Source: Spirochaetia bacterium
GTDB lineage: Bacteria > Spirochaetota > Leptospiria > Turneriellales > JAOUFE01
Length of the DNA stretch: 49,122 nt
Direction of reading: 5' to 3'
NCBI GenBank assembly: GCA_029857955.1
Contig: JAOUFY010000014.1
Location: forward strand, 1 to 49,122
Of the stretch, positions 16,521 to 24,783 are shown piece by piece; within the stretch, counting starts at the first letter, position 1; each line of letters starts with the position of its first letter. The position numbers and the translations under genes are program-made. The notes below the pieces were generated by a model. That model ran no database searches and was not told where the DNA came from. It saw only the letters and a program-made list of their open reading frames with translations.

Positions 16521-16847
16521 TCATTTACCAACAATCTGTACTCTCATACCATTTAACTCTGGCTTTAATTTAATCTGGCAGGCAAGACGACTGTTTGCTT
16601 TTGGTTTGTCGGTGTATTCAATCATCATCAATTCTTCATCAGTAGGCGGTTCAAGATGATCAAGCCAAATAGTGTCGACATACACATGACAGGTCGAACA
16701 CGCACATTCTCCATCACATGATGCCTCCATTTCCATTTTAGCTCCAGTGATGACCCTCATTAATACGGCATCTCTATCTGCTTTTAATTCCATCCACTTT
16801 TTAGATGAATCCTGTACCTGAACAGTAAGTTTATTGTCGTTACTCAT
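16521..16847 (-). CDS. 2Fe-2S ferredoxin, adrenodoxin type
   Basis: Electron carrier of the vertebrate/bacterial-type (ISC-linked) ferredoxin group. Cluster ligands are C44, C50, C53 and C90, in the spacing C-x5-C-x2-C-x36-C; an extra Cys (C48) lies inside the loop. The acidic stretch near LDHLEPPTDEE is the usual partner-binding helix. Length is 108 aa. It may serve Fe-S assembly with the SufU/IscU-like protein at 22 kb or feed a monooxygenase. It is a single gene, with its own promoter region to the right. Confidence 0.93.
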   Translation of the reverse strand: MSNDNKLTVQVQDSSKKWMELKADRDAVLMRVITGAKMEMEASCDGECACSTCHVYVDTIWLDHLEPPTDEELMMIEYTDKPKANSRLACQIKLKPELNGMRVQIVGK

Positions 16848-16931
16848 GTTATTAGAATAAGTATAATAATGTATATTGTCTACAAATATTGAAAAATATA
16901 CGTTTTGATATTTTATTTAATATTCATAAAT

Positions 16932-17348
16932 TTATAGTTTTTCAAAACCCATGTCAGGTTTTATTCTATATGAGGCTTTGTATGTGGCTGGCGAATTAAG
17001 CCATTCTTCAGATGACAGAAGTGAAAAAAAAGATTCACCGGTTTTTCTTGTATAAAGATGAATGATCATTCCAACTTTTTTTTCAAAGTTACATTTAATT
17101 TTATGAAGTAAGATATCTTCTTCTGCCTGTTCGATGATTTTTTTTGCTTCATTCTGAAGATTTTGAATTTGTTTTAAAATTAAATCCAGTTTTCCATTGA
17201 CATGGCTCTGGATAGTATTTCCTGCTATTTCAATTTCTTTTACTCGGTCAATTAACGTAATGGGAGGGTCAAGAGTTCTTGTCGGGTATGGGATGATGTT
17301 TTTATCTTGAATGACTGGTTCATTTTTATTATGAGTTGAAGTTTGCAT
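16932..17348 (-). CDS. DUF2452-family protein
   Basis: 138 aa soluble protein of unknown function. It shows the family pattern: a Pro-rich N-terminal arm, VNGKLDLILKQIQNLQNEA (about 50-68), then a Cys (KCNFEKKVGMIIHLY), and FFSLLSSEEW near 105-115. Members occur widely in bacteria and in some eukaryotes. No catalytic residues are known to me. It sits between the ferredoxin gene and a strong terminator, so it is transcribed separately from the gene upstream. Confidence 0.65.
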   Translation of the reverse strand: MQTSTHNKNEPVIQDKNIIPYPTRTLDPPITLIDRVKEIEIAGNTIQSHVNGKLDLILKQIQNLQNEAKKIIEQAEEDILLHKIKCNFEKKVGMIIHLYTRKTGESFFSLLSSEEWLNSPATYKASYRIKPDMGFEKL

Positions 17349-17396
17349 TTTTATGTATTTTTACAATCGATTGAGTAAAAATATTAAATTTTAAAA

Positions 17397-17429
17397 AAGC
17401 CGAATAATATTTTGTTTATTATTCGGCTT
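17397..17429 (-). terminator. Rho-independent terminator after the repeat protein
   Basis: AAGCCGAATAATA (17397-17409) and TATTATTCGGCTT (17417-17429) form a perfect 13-bp stem with a 7-base loop. On the minus strand a T-run follows. It ends the transcript of the gene at 17434-18096. Confidence 0.88.
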
Positions 17430-17433
17430 CTTA

Positions 17434-18096
17434 TCACTTAATCTTCAATTTTTTCTTTGCTTGCAACCATGTCTCAAAACGTCTTTCAATCAGCTTTGAT
17501 GAAATATATACATCATCGATAAAGTTAAATGTTTCATACATTTCTTTTGAAAATACTTTATCTTTTCCATTTTTAGAAATAAATGCTTCATGAACTTTTT
17601 TTACATGGTCTACAATTTGTTTTTCTGTTAATCCACGACTACGTCCAATTGGAATGTTTAGTTCTCTAAGGACATTACTCCAGGAGCCAAAACGTTTTAA
17701 AATTACAGCAAGCGAAAACATATTATCAACTTTTGGATTGTAAATAGTAAAATCTTTCATTCTGAAAGTTTTGTCTTGATTTTTATATTTACCTTTACCT
17801 TTTGATTCGGTTAAATATTTTTTATAAACCTTTTTTATGTACGCTGCAATTTCTTCTTTACTAAACTCTTTGTACTGCCTGAATCCAAGAGGAATTGCCG
17901 CTTTTTGAAGTGACACATTCCAACCGCCAAGTTTTTTAACATATACATCAATATACATTCTGGAATTTTCATTCAGTTTGTTGTAATGACGTATGGTAAA
18001 ACGAGTTGGTTCTCCGCCACCTTTTAAAAAAAGTTGATAAATTTTTTTAAGGTGATCGATTGCGTCCTTTTCATCTAATTTTCTTCTAGCTGGCAT
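17434..18096 (-). CDS. Protein of three homing-endonuclease-associated (HNH_repeat-like) repeats
   Basis: 220 aa, very basic, no signal peptide. Three similar units each end in a helix-turn pattern: KKLGGWNVSLQKAAIP (about 51-66), KRFGSWSNVLRELNIP (about 130-145) and ERRFETWLQAKKKLKI (about 204-219). Each is preceded by a helix with I-x-x-VKKV-like spacing (IKKVYKKYL, VKKVHEAFI). This is the pattern of the homing-endonuclease-associated repeat, a small DNA-binding unit. No HNH, GIY-YIG or LAGLIDADG nuclease motif is present, so this is probably a stand-alone DNA-binding protein, perhaps a regulator. A ribosome binding site (GGAGA) lies upstream. It diverges from lpd across a promoter with repeated sites. 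Confidence 0.6.
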   Translation of the reverse strand: MPARRKLDEKDAIDHLKKIYQLFLKGGGEPTRFTIRHYNKLNENSRMYIDVYVKKLGGWNVSLQKAAIPLGFRQYKEFSKEEIAAYIKKVYKKYLTESKGKGKYKNQDKTFRMKDFTIYNPKVDNMFSLAVILKRFGSWSNVLRELNIPIGRSRGLTEKQIVDHVKKVHEAFISKNGKDKVFSKEMYETFNFIDDVYISSKLIERRFETWLQAKKKLKIK

Positions 18097-18194
18097 TTAC
18101 TTTTTTCTCCGTCACAAATTGGTTTACCACGCATTAGCGTTTAATGGCATGCTGAAAAAAGTTATTGTCTTGACAAGAACAATAAAATTTTAAC

Positions 18195-18252
18195 TATTAG
18201 ATTGATTTATAAATCAAAATTACACCATCTGTGTATTAGATTTAATCTAATA
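18195..18252. promoter_or_regulatory. Repeated TATTAGATT sites and palindromes in the divergent promoter
   Basis: TATTAGATT appears at 18195-18203 and 18234-18242 and inverted at 18244-18252; the last two form a 19-base dyad. A perfect 16-base palindrome, TTGATTTATAAATCAA, lies at 18202-18217. A TTGACA box lies at 18170-18175. This organisation suggests binding of a dimeric or repeat-type regulator. Confidence 0.5.
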
Positions 18253-18352
18253 ATATATTGTATCAATGTCAATTAAAACGATTAAAATTATATTTAAAAG
18301 TATTGTTTAAAATAATTTTTTTGATAAAAGTATGTTTATAGGGAGAAAATTA

Positions 18353-19762
18353 ATGGAAAAGCATTTTGACGTAATCGTAATTGGCGGCGGACCAGCAGGT
18401 TATGTTGCCGCTATAAGACTATCGCAACTTGGTAAAAAAACCATGCTCATTGAAAAACGCGAAAAACTCGGCGGAACATGTTTAAATGTAGGTTGTATCC
18501 CAACAAAAGTATTACTTGAGAGTTCCGAATTTTTTAACAATGTCAAAAATCATTCATTAGATTTTGGAATTAATATAACTGACGTAAATTATGATCTTCA
18601 GTTAATCATGAAAAGAAAAAATAGCATAGTTGAAGAAAGATGTACCGGTGTTGATTTTTTAATTAAAAAAAATAAAATATCCAGAGTACATGGAACAGCA
18701 AAACTTCTCGGTAAAAATAGTGTTGAAGTAACTTCTTTGGAAAATGGTGAAAAAAATCAATATACATCCGAGGCTATTATTTTAGCAACAGGTTCAAATC
18801 CGGTTAATATTCCTTCAATACCATTTAATGGTAAAAGCATTATATCTTCTGATGATGCTATTGCATTAAATTCAGTCCCTAAAGATATGATTATAATTGG
18901 AGCCGGTGCCATTGGATTAGAACTTGGCGCTGTATGGAACAGATTAGGTACAAAAGTAACTATTGTTGAAATGATGCCCTCACTTTTTGGAGGAATAGAC
19001 AGACAAATGGCAAATACCGCGCAACGGATATTAGCTGGTCAGGGTTTAAATTTTATGATGGAACATAGGGTTAATGAAGTAAAATTAAACACGAAAAATG
19101 TTGAAGTGCAAGTTATAAACCAAAAAAATGAGACTTCAATTATTCAAGGCGATATGATTCTCGTTGCAGCCGGCAGAAAACCATATTATGAAAATCTTGG
19201 TTTGGAAAATACCAAAATAAGAATTTTAGAAAATGGACGAATTTGGGTAGATCCCGAAACTTTTGAAACAAGCAGTCCTGGTATTTATGCAATTGGAGAT
19301 ATCATAGAAGGTCCAATGTTGGCACACAAAGCCGAAGAAGAGGGCGTAGTTGTAGCCGAGCGAATTTGTGGCTTGGAAAGCAAAGTTAATTACAATACCA
19401 TTTCATCAATCATTTATACTTCTCCTGAAGTTGCATGGGTTGGAAAAGGCGAAGATCAACTTAAATCTGATCAAATAGAGTACAATACCGGCAGATTTTT
19501 ATTTAGAGCAAATGCACGAGCGCATGCTTTAAATGAAATAGAAGGTATGGTTAAAATACTGGCGAATAAAGTAACGGATAAAATACTGGGAATTTTTATT
19601 GTCGGACCAAGGGCTTCTGAACTTATCGCGGAAGCATCACTTGCAATGAAGTATGAAGCTACCGTAGATGATATTATACATACAGTACATTCTCACCCAA
19701 CTTTATCCGAAGTTTTAAAGGAAGCAGCATTGGATGTAAAGAAAAGAGCTATTCATAGTTAA
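18353..19762 (+). CDS. lpd: Dihydrolipoamide dehydrogenase
   Basis: FAD flavoprotein that reoxidises dihydrolipoyl groups of 2-oxoacid dehydrogenase or glycine cleavage complexes with NAD+. It has the FAD motif GGGPAGY, the redox disulfide GGTCLNVGCIPTK, the NAD motif GAGAIGLELG, the second FAD motif AIGDI, and the C-terminal catalytic His-Glu in HSHPTLSE. Length is 469 aa from the chosen start. The ATG at 18353 has the ribosome binding site GGGAGA at 18341-18346, while the ATG at 18332 has none. The E2 and E1 partners are not in the window. It converges with fliD. Confidence 0.95.
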   Translation: MEKHFDVIVIGGGPAGYVAAIRLSQLGKKTMLIEKREKLGGTCLNVGCIPTKVLLESSEFFNNVKNHSLDFGINITDVNYDLQLIMKRKNSIVEERCTGVDFLIKKNKISRVHGTAKLLGKNSVEVTSLENGEKNQYTSEAIILATGSNPVNIPSIPFNGKSIISSDDAIALNSVPKDMIIIGAGAIGLELGAVWNRLGTKVTIVEMMPSLFGGIDRQMANTAQRILAGQGLNFMMEHRVNEVKLNTKNVEVQVINQKNETSIIQGDMILVAAGRKPYYENLGLENTKIRILENGRIWVDPETFETSSPGIYAIGDIIEGPMLAHKAEEEGVVVAERICGLESKVNYNTISSIIYTSPEVAWVGKGEDQLKSDQIEYNTGRFLFRANARAHALNEIEGMVKILANKVTDKILGIFIVGPRASELIAEASLAMKYEATVDDIIHTVHSHPTLSEVLKEAALDVKKRAIHS

Positions 19763-19795
19763 GTATTCGTAGTGATACTTTGCTGTAAATGAGAA

Positions 19796-21850
19796 TTAAT
19801 CATCATTTTTAAATTTTTGCTTTAATGCATTACCAGTTTGTTTTTGTTTACTGATAACTGACTCCATGATTCCAAATTTTATTTTCATTTTCTTTTCATT
19901 TTCATCGACTATGGCTTGTTTTCGATCTTTATCTTTAAGTAAATCTTTAATTCGAGATTCATTCGATAGCATTTGAGATTGAATAACGCCTTGCTTAAGT
20001 TGTGTGGTATAGCCTTTAAGATATTGAACCATTTGGTATGCTAAACCATCATCAAAACTTCTATCGCCATTTTTATCCTGACCAAAAAAATCTTTTACTG
20101 CCGATGGATGTTTATTGATCATTTCTTTAAACAGACCTTCATCTTCAAATCGCAAATGCATGTTTGAAATTTCCTGCCAACTGGAATTTGGTTTTCCTGT
20201 TCCGATTCCAATCATTGGTAAAATTCTAATAAATGGGGCTTCATTTGCAGGATATGCATTTGATATTCGCATTTGTAATCCGCTTACAAGTGATCGTACC
20301 AGCGAGCTTGTTATAAGCGGTGTCTGTTTTCTCTCATCTTCAGAGAGGGTTTCAATTTTTCCGTCGGCATTTTTTTTAACGCCGGATGAAATATTTCTTG
20401 AATAGTCAAGAAGGTCATTGTATTTTTTAATAAAATCAGCCACCATTTCCATACTTTTTTTTTCATTTGTTTTAATGTTTAAGGTTATCGGCGCAGTGGT
20501 TGGTTGTTTAAGTTCAATGGTAGCGCCAACGACAACATCGCTTAAATCTTTATTTTTATCTCTTTCAATATCGATGCCATCTACATTGATTAAGGCATCT
20601 TTGGCAGGATTTAATATGTGAGGGTACATCGATTTTTGTTTTAGCAAATCTTCATCTTCAGCAGTATCTTCATTTTTCGGAGTGTCTTTTTTTTCAATTT
20701 CTTTTATGGAATAAACGAGTTGAACGTTCTTAAAAATAACTTCTTTGTTTTTTGTAAAAAAATCAATATGGCTTGGCAGCTTCCTTATGGGAATATTTAC
20801 CAGCGATCCATTTTTTTTTAATGATTGTAAATTACCTTCCAAAGCCACTCCATAATCAAAATTTTCATTGCTGACATCCGCTTCAGGTTCTTTGTCTCTT
20901 TCACGAGAAACGTTGTACGTGTTTAATAATATGCCCTTTATATTGATGGTATTGACAGGTCCTATGGTTAATTCAGCAGGTGTAGAATCAGATTCTGATT
21001 TTTTGGTATCATTGTTTTTTGGTTCAATTTCAATTGTAATTGCTTTAATTTGTCTTCCTGGTTTTTCTTCTGAAATAATATCCAGTCGACGTGATGAATT
21101 TCCGGCAAGCGTCATACTTTTTTGATTTTCACCAATAGAAGCCGGTCCTTCGTTTAAAACTGACAGTCTTGATAAGTCAAAGGGTACAGATTCAAAATCT
21201 TCACGAGGAACATTTTTGTCGGAACTTTCTGTATTTTTTTTCTTGGGAATAATTCCTGAACCGCTTAATTCAAGTTTTTTAAATAATCCGGCAGAATCTG
21301 AAAATTTTAAAAGTCCCTTTTTGCCTTCTTCTTTACTTTCGATGATTAAAACTGTTGAATTGGGTGTTTTTTGTATTTGTTTTGCTGCAATATTTTTTGA
21401 GAATTCTGAGTTTAAAAAATCATGAAAATCTGATATGTTACCGCCTTTAAAGTGGGCAGTTTTATCATTAATCGTTACATCTGATTGAGGCAGGTTTTCA
21501 TCCGGCTTGATCTCATTAGATGCAATGCTTAATCTTTGAGCCAGATTTTTAACAGAAATCTTGTGTTGGCCGTATGTGGCATTTTTATTGGCAACCCCTT
21601 CTATAAACCCTTCAGGAAGTGTTTCTATTAATTTTTTTTCAAAAGGTGAGTCAAAATTATAAAGTGATTCAAGGCTTTTTTGCAGCTCTAATGACATTTT
21701 TCTAAGTTCATCCAGGGCAATATTTTGGTATTTTAATGCTTCTACGCGCTTGTCATATGCATCAACCTTTTTTTGTTCTGCATCTCTAAGCTTTTTAACG
21801 ATTTCGTCGGTTTTAATGCCCGAACTTAATCCATCCATTGTAACCGGCAT
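19796..21850 (-). CDS. fliD: Flagellar filament cap protein FliD (HAP2)
   Basis: Caps the growing flagellar filament and folds exported flagellin. The N-terminus MDGLSSGIKTDEIVKKL with the following long coiled helix (about 20-70) is typical, and the C-terminal D0/D1 coiled coil is at about 590-680. It is 684 aa, long for the family (about 450-500 in enteric bacteria) but in the range of spirochaetes. The middle (residues 200-420) is charged and low in complexity. No other flagellar gene is near. It implies a motile organism. Confidence 0.88.
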   Translation of the reverse strand: MPVTMDGLSSGIKTDEIVKKLRDAEQKKVDAYDKRVEALKYQNIALDELRKMSLELQKSLESLYNFDSPFEKKLIETLPEGFIEGVANKNATYGQHKISVKNLAQRLSIASNEIKPDENLPQSDVTINDKTAHFKGGNISDFHDFLNSEFSKNIAAKQIQKTPNSTVLIIESKEEGKKGLLKFSDSAGLFKKLELSGSGIIPKKKNTESSDKNVPREDFESVPFDLSRLSVLNEGPASIGENQKSMTLAGNSSRRLDIISEEKPGRQIKAITIEIEPKNNDTKKSESDSTPAELTIGPVNTINIKGILLNTYNVSRERDKEPEADVSNENFDYGVALEGNLQSLKKNGSLVNIPIRKLPSHIDFFTKNKEVIFKNVQLVYSIKEIEKKDTPKNEDTAEDEDLLKQKSMYPHILNPAKDALINVDGIDIERDKNKDLSDVVVGATIELKQPTTAPITLNIKTNEKKSMEMVADFIKKYNDLLDYSRNISSGVKKNADGKIETLSEDERKQTPLITSSLVRSLVSGLQMRISNAYPANEAPFIRILPMIGIGTGKPNSSWQEISNMHLRFEDEGLFKEMINKHPSAVKDFFGQDKNGDRSFDDGLAYQMVQYLKGYTTQLKQGVIQSQMLSNESRIKDLLKDKDRKQAIVDENEKKMKIKFGIMESVISKQKQTGNALKQKFKNDD

Positions 21851-21936
21851 ACTACAATCTCCACTTATATAACATAAGACCTGCTATAAGATTCGGCATA
21901 TTTATATATTTGTAATATCAAAAATCTACAGGTAAA

Positions 21937-21957
21937 AAGGGGTGTAGCACACCCCTT
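21937..21957 (-). terminator. Rho-independent terminator after the SufU/IscU-like gene
   Basis: AAGGGGTGT and ACACCCCTT pair perfectly around a 3-base loop; on the minus strand a T-run follows. Just upstream on that strand is GAACCTTGTTC (21963-21973), a small dyad, preceded by a GCGCGGGG stretch. The layout resembles that at 14256-14350. Confidence 0.82.
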
Positions 21958-22056
21958 ATTCAGAACAAGGTTCTTCATTACCCCGCGCAAAATAAATGAT
22001 CGTTGTAAATTTGTTTAAAAAAAATCGAAAATAAAAAAAGATGAAATATTTAAAAT

Positions 22057-22503
22057 TTATTTTTTGATAAATTTTTTATCAATGGCTTCGTCAAGAGTCG
22101 TCCATCCCAAAAGAGCGCATTTTACCCTTACGGGATATTTTTTAACGCCTTCCAGAGAAGCCAGTTCTTCCAAATCTTCATCTTCAGTAAATGGATTTGG
22201 TTTGTTTTCAAGCATCATTTCTTTAAAATTTGTTATAATTTTTTTAATTTCGTCATATGACTTACCTTGAATGGCTTCAGTTAACATTGAAATGGAGGAT
22301 TGGCTGATCGAACAACCAGAACCTTCAAATTTAACGTCTTTAATTTTGCCCTGTTGATCAAAATTAAGATATAAATCCAATTTATCTCCGCATAATGGAT
22401 TTGAGCCATGCTCATATACATCATGTGGTTCTAATTTTCCCCGGTTTCTGGGATGCTCAAAGTGATCCAGGATAACTTCTCTGTATAAATCGTCTAAACT
22501 CAT
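22057..22503 (-). CDS. SufU/IscU-type Fe-S cluster assembly scaffold
   Basis: Holds or transfers sulfur and iron during Fe-S cluster assembly. The three family Cys are C38 (in LCGDK, with D40), C64 (GSGCSIS) and C129 (VKCALLGW). Between C64 and C129 there is an 18-20 residue insertion, typical of SufU rather than IscU. Length is 148 aa. A cysteine desulfurase (SufS) is not adjacent. It diverges from the DUF2249 operon. A -10-like TATTAT stands six bases before the ATG, and there is no Shine-Dalgarno. Confidence 0.9.
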   Translation of the reverse strand: MSLDDLYREVILDHFEHPRNRGKLEPHDVYEHGSNPLCGDKLDLYLNFDQQGKIKDVKFEGSGCSISQSSISMLTEAIQGKSYDEIKKIITNFKEMMLENKPNPFTEDEDLEELASLEGVKKYPVRVKCALLGWTTLDEAIDKKFIKK

Positions 22504-22579
22504 TTTGCTATAATATATCTTTTTATATTAAAAACGGCATAAATAATGTGTAATTGAAATTTTTAAAAAAGTGTTTTAT

Positions 22580-22611
22580 TTGAAATATTACAATTTCAAG
22601 CATCGATGCTT
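22580..22611. promoter_or_regulatory. Two perfect dyads upstream of the DUF2249 operon
   Basis: TTGAAAT (22580-22586) and ATTTCAA (22593-22599) form an inverted repeat with a 6-base spacer. The perfect 14-base palindrome AAGCATCGATGCTT (22598-22611) overlaps its right arm by two bases and ends 8 bases before the ATG. Both lie in the 116-base divergent promoter region. They are likely operator sites; the first recalls CRP/FNR-family half-sites (TTGAT) without matching them. Confidence 0.5.
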
Positions 22612-22619
22612 AAAAAAAA

Positions 22620-23258
22620 ATGGACAAAATAAACATGAGTAAATTAAACGATAAAAAATTTTCAAATACTGGCGAGGCTGACGCAAGTTTTTTTCATAAT
22701 AAAACTGAAATTTCTTTGGATGTCAGACCCATCATTGATAAAAAGGTTGATCCATTTGATGAGATCATGAAATCGTTAACGTCTTTAAAAGAAACAGAAT
22801 ATTTAAAAATTATAAATTATTTTGAACCGATTCCGCTGTACTCCCGCTTAAAACAATTGGGCTATGAATACAAAACCAAAAAGCATGGGATGTTTTTTCA
22901 TATAAAAATTATTCGAAATACCAATTTAGAGGTAAATGATCAATTTGATGAAAATGGATTTTATCAAGTAAATGAAAATATATTTAAAGACATTCTTGAA
23001 AATTTAAAAAAAAATTATCCTGAAAAAATTGCTTTTATCGACGTATCAGAATTACCGGCTCCGGAACCTTTTACAAAAATTTTAGAAGTTATAAATTTTA
23101 GCTCGAGTCCTGATTTAATTGTTGTTGATCATCGTAAAATGCCGTTGCATTTACCTGCATTTTTAAAAGATAAAAATTATCTTGTTTCTGCCTTTGATAA
23201 AAGTGATCATTTTAAAGTTTATGTTTTTATTTCAAGTTTATTTATAAAATATGGTTAG
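22620..23258 (+). CDS. Tandem DUF2249-domain protein
   Basis: 212 aa, cytosolic. Residues 30-102 hold the first DUF2249 unit (LDVRPIIDKKVDP, then INYFEPIPLYSRLKQLGYEY). Residues 140-210 hold a second, weaker unit (IDVSELPAPEP...LIVVDHRKMPLHLPAFL). DUF2249 proteins resemble the TusA/SirA-like fold and are frequently found beside nitric-oxide or heme-copper genes. The function is unproven. The membrane protein gene follows 4 bases after the stop, so the pair is co-translated. The start could also be ATG 22635. Confidence 0.7.
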   Translation: MDKINMSKLNDKKFSNTGEADASFFHNKTEISLDVRPIIDKKVDPFDEIMKSLTSLKETEYLKIINYFEPIPLYSRLKQLGYEYKTKKHGMFFHIKIIRNTNLEVNDQFDENGFYQVNENIFKDILENLKKNYPEKIAFIDVSELPAPEPFTKILEVINFSSSPDLIVVDHRKMPLHLPAFLKDKNYLVSAFDKSDHFKVYVFISSLFIKYG

Positions 23259-23262
23259 TTAA

Positions 23263-24525
23263 ATGAAAGAATTAAAAAAAAATATTATTGATAAAAATGT
23301 AAATGTTATTTTTATCTATTCAGCTTTTTCGGCTTTCTTTATAAGTCTTGCACATGTTTATGTAATTGTAAAACCGGAGCTGTTATTAAATGCGCCGATT
23401 ACGGGAGGTTTAATCGTATGGGTTCATTTACATACACTGGGAGCCATAACACCTCTTTTTTTAGGGATTGGTTTTTACAATTTAACCAATCGTTATAATA
23501 TTCAAGTTAAAAAAACTCAAATTTTACACCAAATGCTGACATTGTACATTCCTTTACCTTTCTTTTTATTTCTGGTTATTAACAGAGAAGGAAGTATTTG
23601 GTTAACGTTAAGCGCATTTGTTATTTTTACTTCATTTGCATATTATATCTTTATGTATGCAAATGCTTTACGAAAAGTAGAAAAAGGTAATCGTGATTTT
23701 GAATTCTATACAGACGCTGTTTCGCTATATTTTTTATTTCAAGCGGTCTTGTTTGGTTTTGCACTGGCAGCAAATTTAAGCTTTCATTTTTTTCGTCGCG
23801 ATATAACACATTCCATTAAATTACATTCTCATTCAGGAATTTTAGGATTCTGGTTACTTCAGTATTTAAACATGATTTATCGGGTTGTAAAGATCGGTAA
23901 AAAATACAACTCATCAGAATTTAAATCTCAAAACAAGTTTTTAAAGTATGCCGTTGTTACGTTAAGTGTTGGTATATTTTTATGGACATCGGTCCATGAT
24001 CGTTTTTCATGGTTTTTTTATGTTTTTTATGCTTCGGTTGCATTAACCATATTTTTTCTATTTTTATACTTTATTGGAAATAAAAAAAATAAATCCGAAG
24101 AAAACAATACAAATATCTCATATCGTCAAATATTTAATGTTCAAATTTTAATGTTTTTTTTCATGGCTTTTACACTGGCTTCTGTTTTAATTTTTTCAAA
24201 TTCATCGAATTTTATTTATTCTAATCATATTTCTTTAATTTATATATACACAGTTTTTTACTGTATTTTTATTTATGTGCTCATTCAATTTCTGGCAATT
24301 AAAATAAATGAAAACTTTAAACCAAGTGTAAATTTTTATAAAAAATTAAAATCAGCTTATGTAATTTATATTACTTTTGTAATTTTTTTTATTATGTCGA
24401 TAATATTTGAAAATATTTTATATATGCGTTTAAATCAGTTGTTTATGTTATTGGATGTATGGTTCATCAGTTATATTTTTTATTTTGAAAAAAATAATGT
24501 TTTGGTTAAAAGTAGAGGGGTATAA
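23263..24525 (+). CDS. Heme-copper-oxidase-subunit-I-like / NnrS-like membrane protein
   Basis: 420 aa with 11-12 hydrophobic segments. The His-rich motifs WVHLHTLGAITPLFLGIG (about 54-71) and KLHSHSGILGF (about 190-200) match the heme-binding regions of heme-copper oxidase subunit I relatives (compare GHVHSGALGW in CcoN). It probably binds heme. The length is shorter than full subunit I, and there is no evident CuB site or cross-linked Tyr. Small relatives such as NnrS act in nitric-oxide tolerance. Pairing with DUF2249 supports a nitrogen-oxide or redox role (inference). Confidence 0.55.
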   Translation: MKELKKNIIDKNVNVIFIYSAFSAFFISLAHVYVIVKPELLLNAPITGGLIVWVHLHTLGAITPLFLGIGFYNLTNRYNIQVKKTQILHQMLTLYIPLPFFLFLVINREGSIWLTLSAFVIFTSFAYYIFMYANALRKVEKGNRDFEFYTDAVSLYFLFQAVLFGFALAANLSFHFFRRDITHSIKLHSHSGILGFWLLQYLNMIYRVVKIGKKYNSSEFKSQNKFLKYAVVTLSVGIFLWTSVHDRFSWFFYVFYASVALTIFFLFLYFIGNKKNKSEENNTNISYRQIFNVQILMFFFMAFTLASVLIFSNSSNFIYSNHISLIYIYTVFYCIFIYVLIQFLAIKINENFKPSVNFYKKLKSAYVIYITFVIFFIMSIIFENILYMRLNQLFMLLDVWFISYIFYFEKNNVLVKSRGV

Positions 24526-24642
24526 ACCTTTTTACAAATGATAAAATGCTGCGAGGGCCAGCAAATAAATGATAAATACAAGACTAACCATTGTCCTGGT
24601 AAACACTTAAAATGTTTGTCTACATGAATAACTGCGTATGGA

Positions 24643-24672
24643 TTGACGGTGTGTTTTTGTCGCAAATTGTAT
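24643..24672 (+). promoter_or_regulatory. Probable promoter of tRNA-Arg
   Basis: TTGACG (24643-24648) and TTGTAT (24667-24672) are 18 bases apart, and the tRNA starts 10 bases after the second box. The -10 match is weak. Confidence 0.4.
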
Positions 24673-24681
24673 CCCGTAAGA

Positions 24682-24754
24682 GCTCCCATAGCTCAGATGG
24701 ATAGAGCGGCGCCCTCCTAAGGCGTAGAGCCAGGTTCGACTCCTGGTGGGAGCA
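24682..24754 (+). tRNA. tRNA-Arg, anticodon CCU
   Basis: Full cloverleaf: acceptor GCTCCCA/TGGGAGC, D stem GCTC/GAGC, anticodon stem GCGCC/GGCGT (one G-U pair) with loop CTCCTAA, T arm CCAGG-TTCGACT-CCTGG, discriminator A at 24754. The anticodon CCU reads AGG. CCA is not encoded. The gene lies 29 bases ahead of prfA and may be co-transcribed with it. Confidence 0.96.
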
Positions 24755-24783
24755 AAAAACCAATGTCTGATAAAAGAGAAATA

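Noticed and set aside
18202-18217. TTGATTTATAAATCAA as an FNR box
   Set aside because: The halves match but the spacer is 6 bases instead of 4, so I list it only as a palindrome.
19761-19780. AAGTAT/ATACTT hairpin between lpd and fliD as terminator
   Set aside because: The 6-bp A+T-rich stem has an 8-base loop and no T-run.
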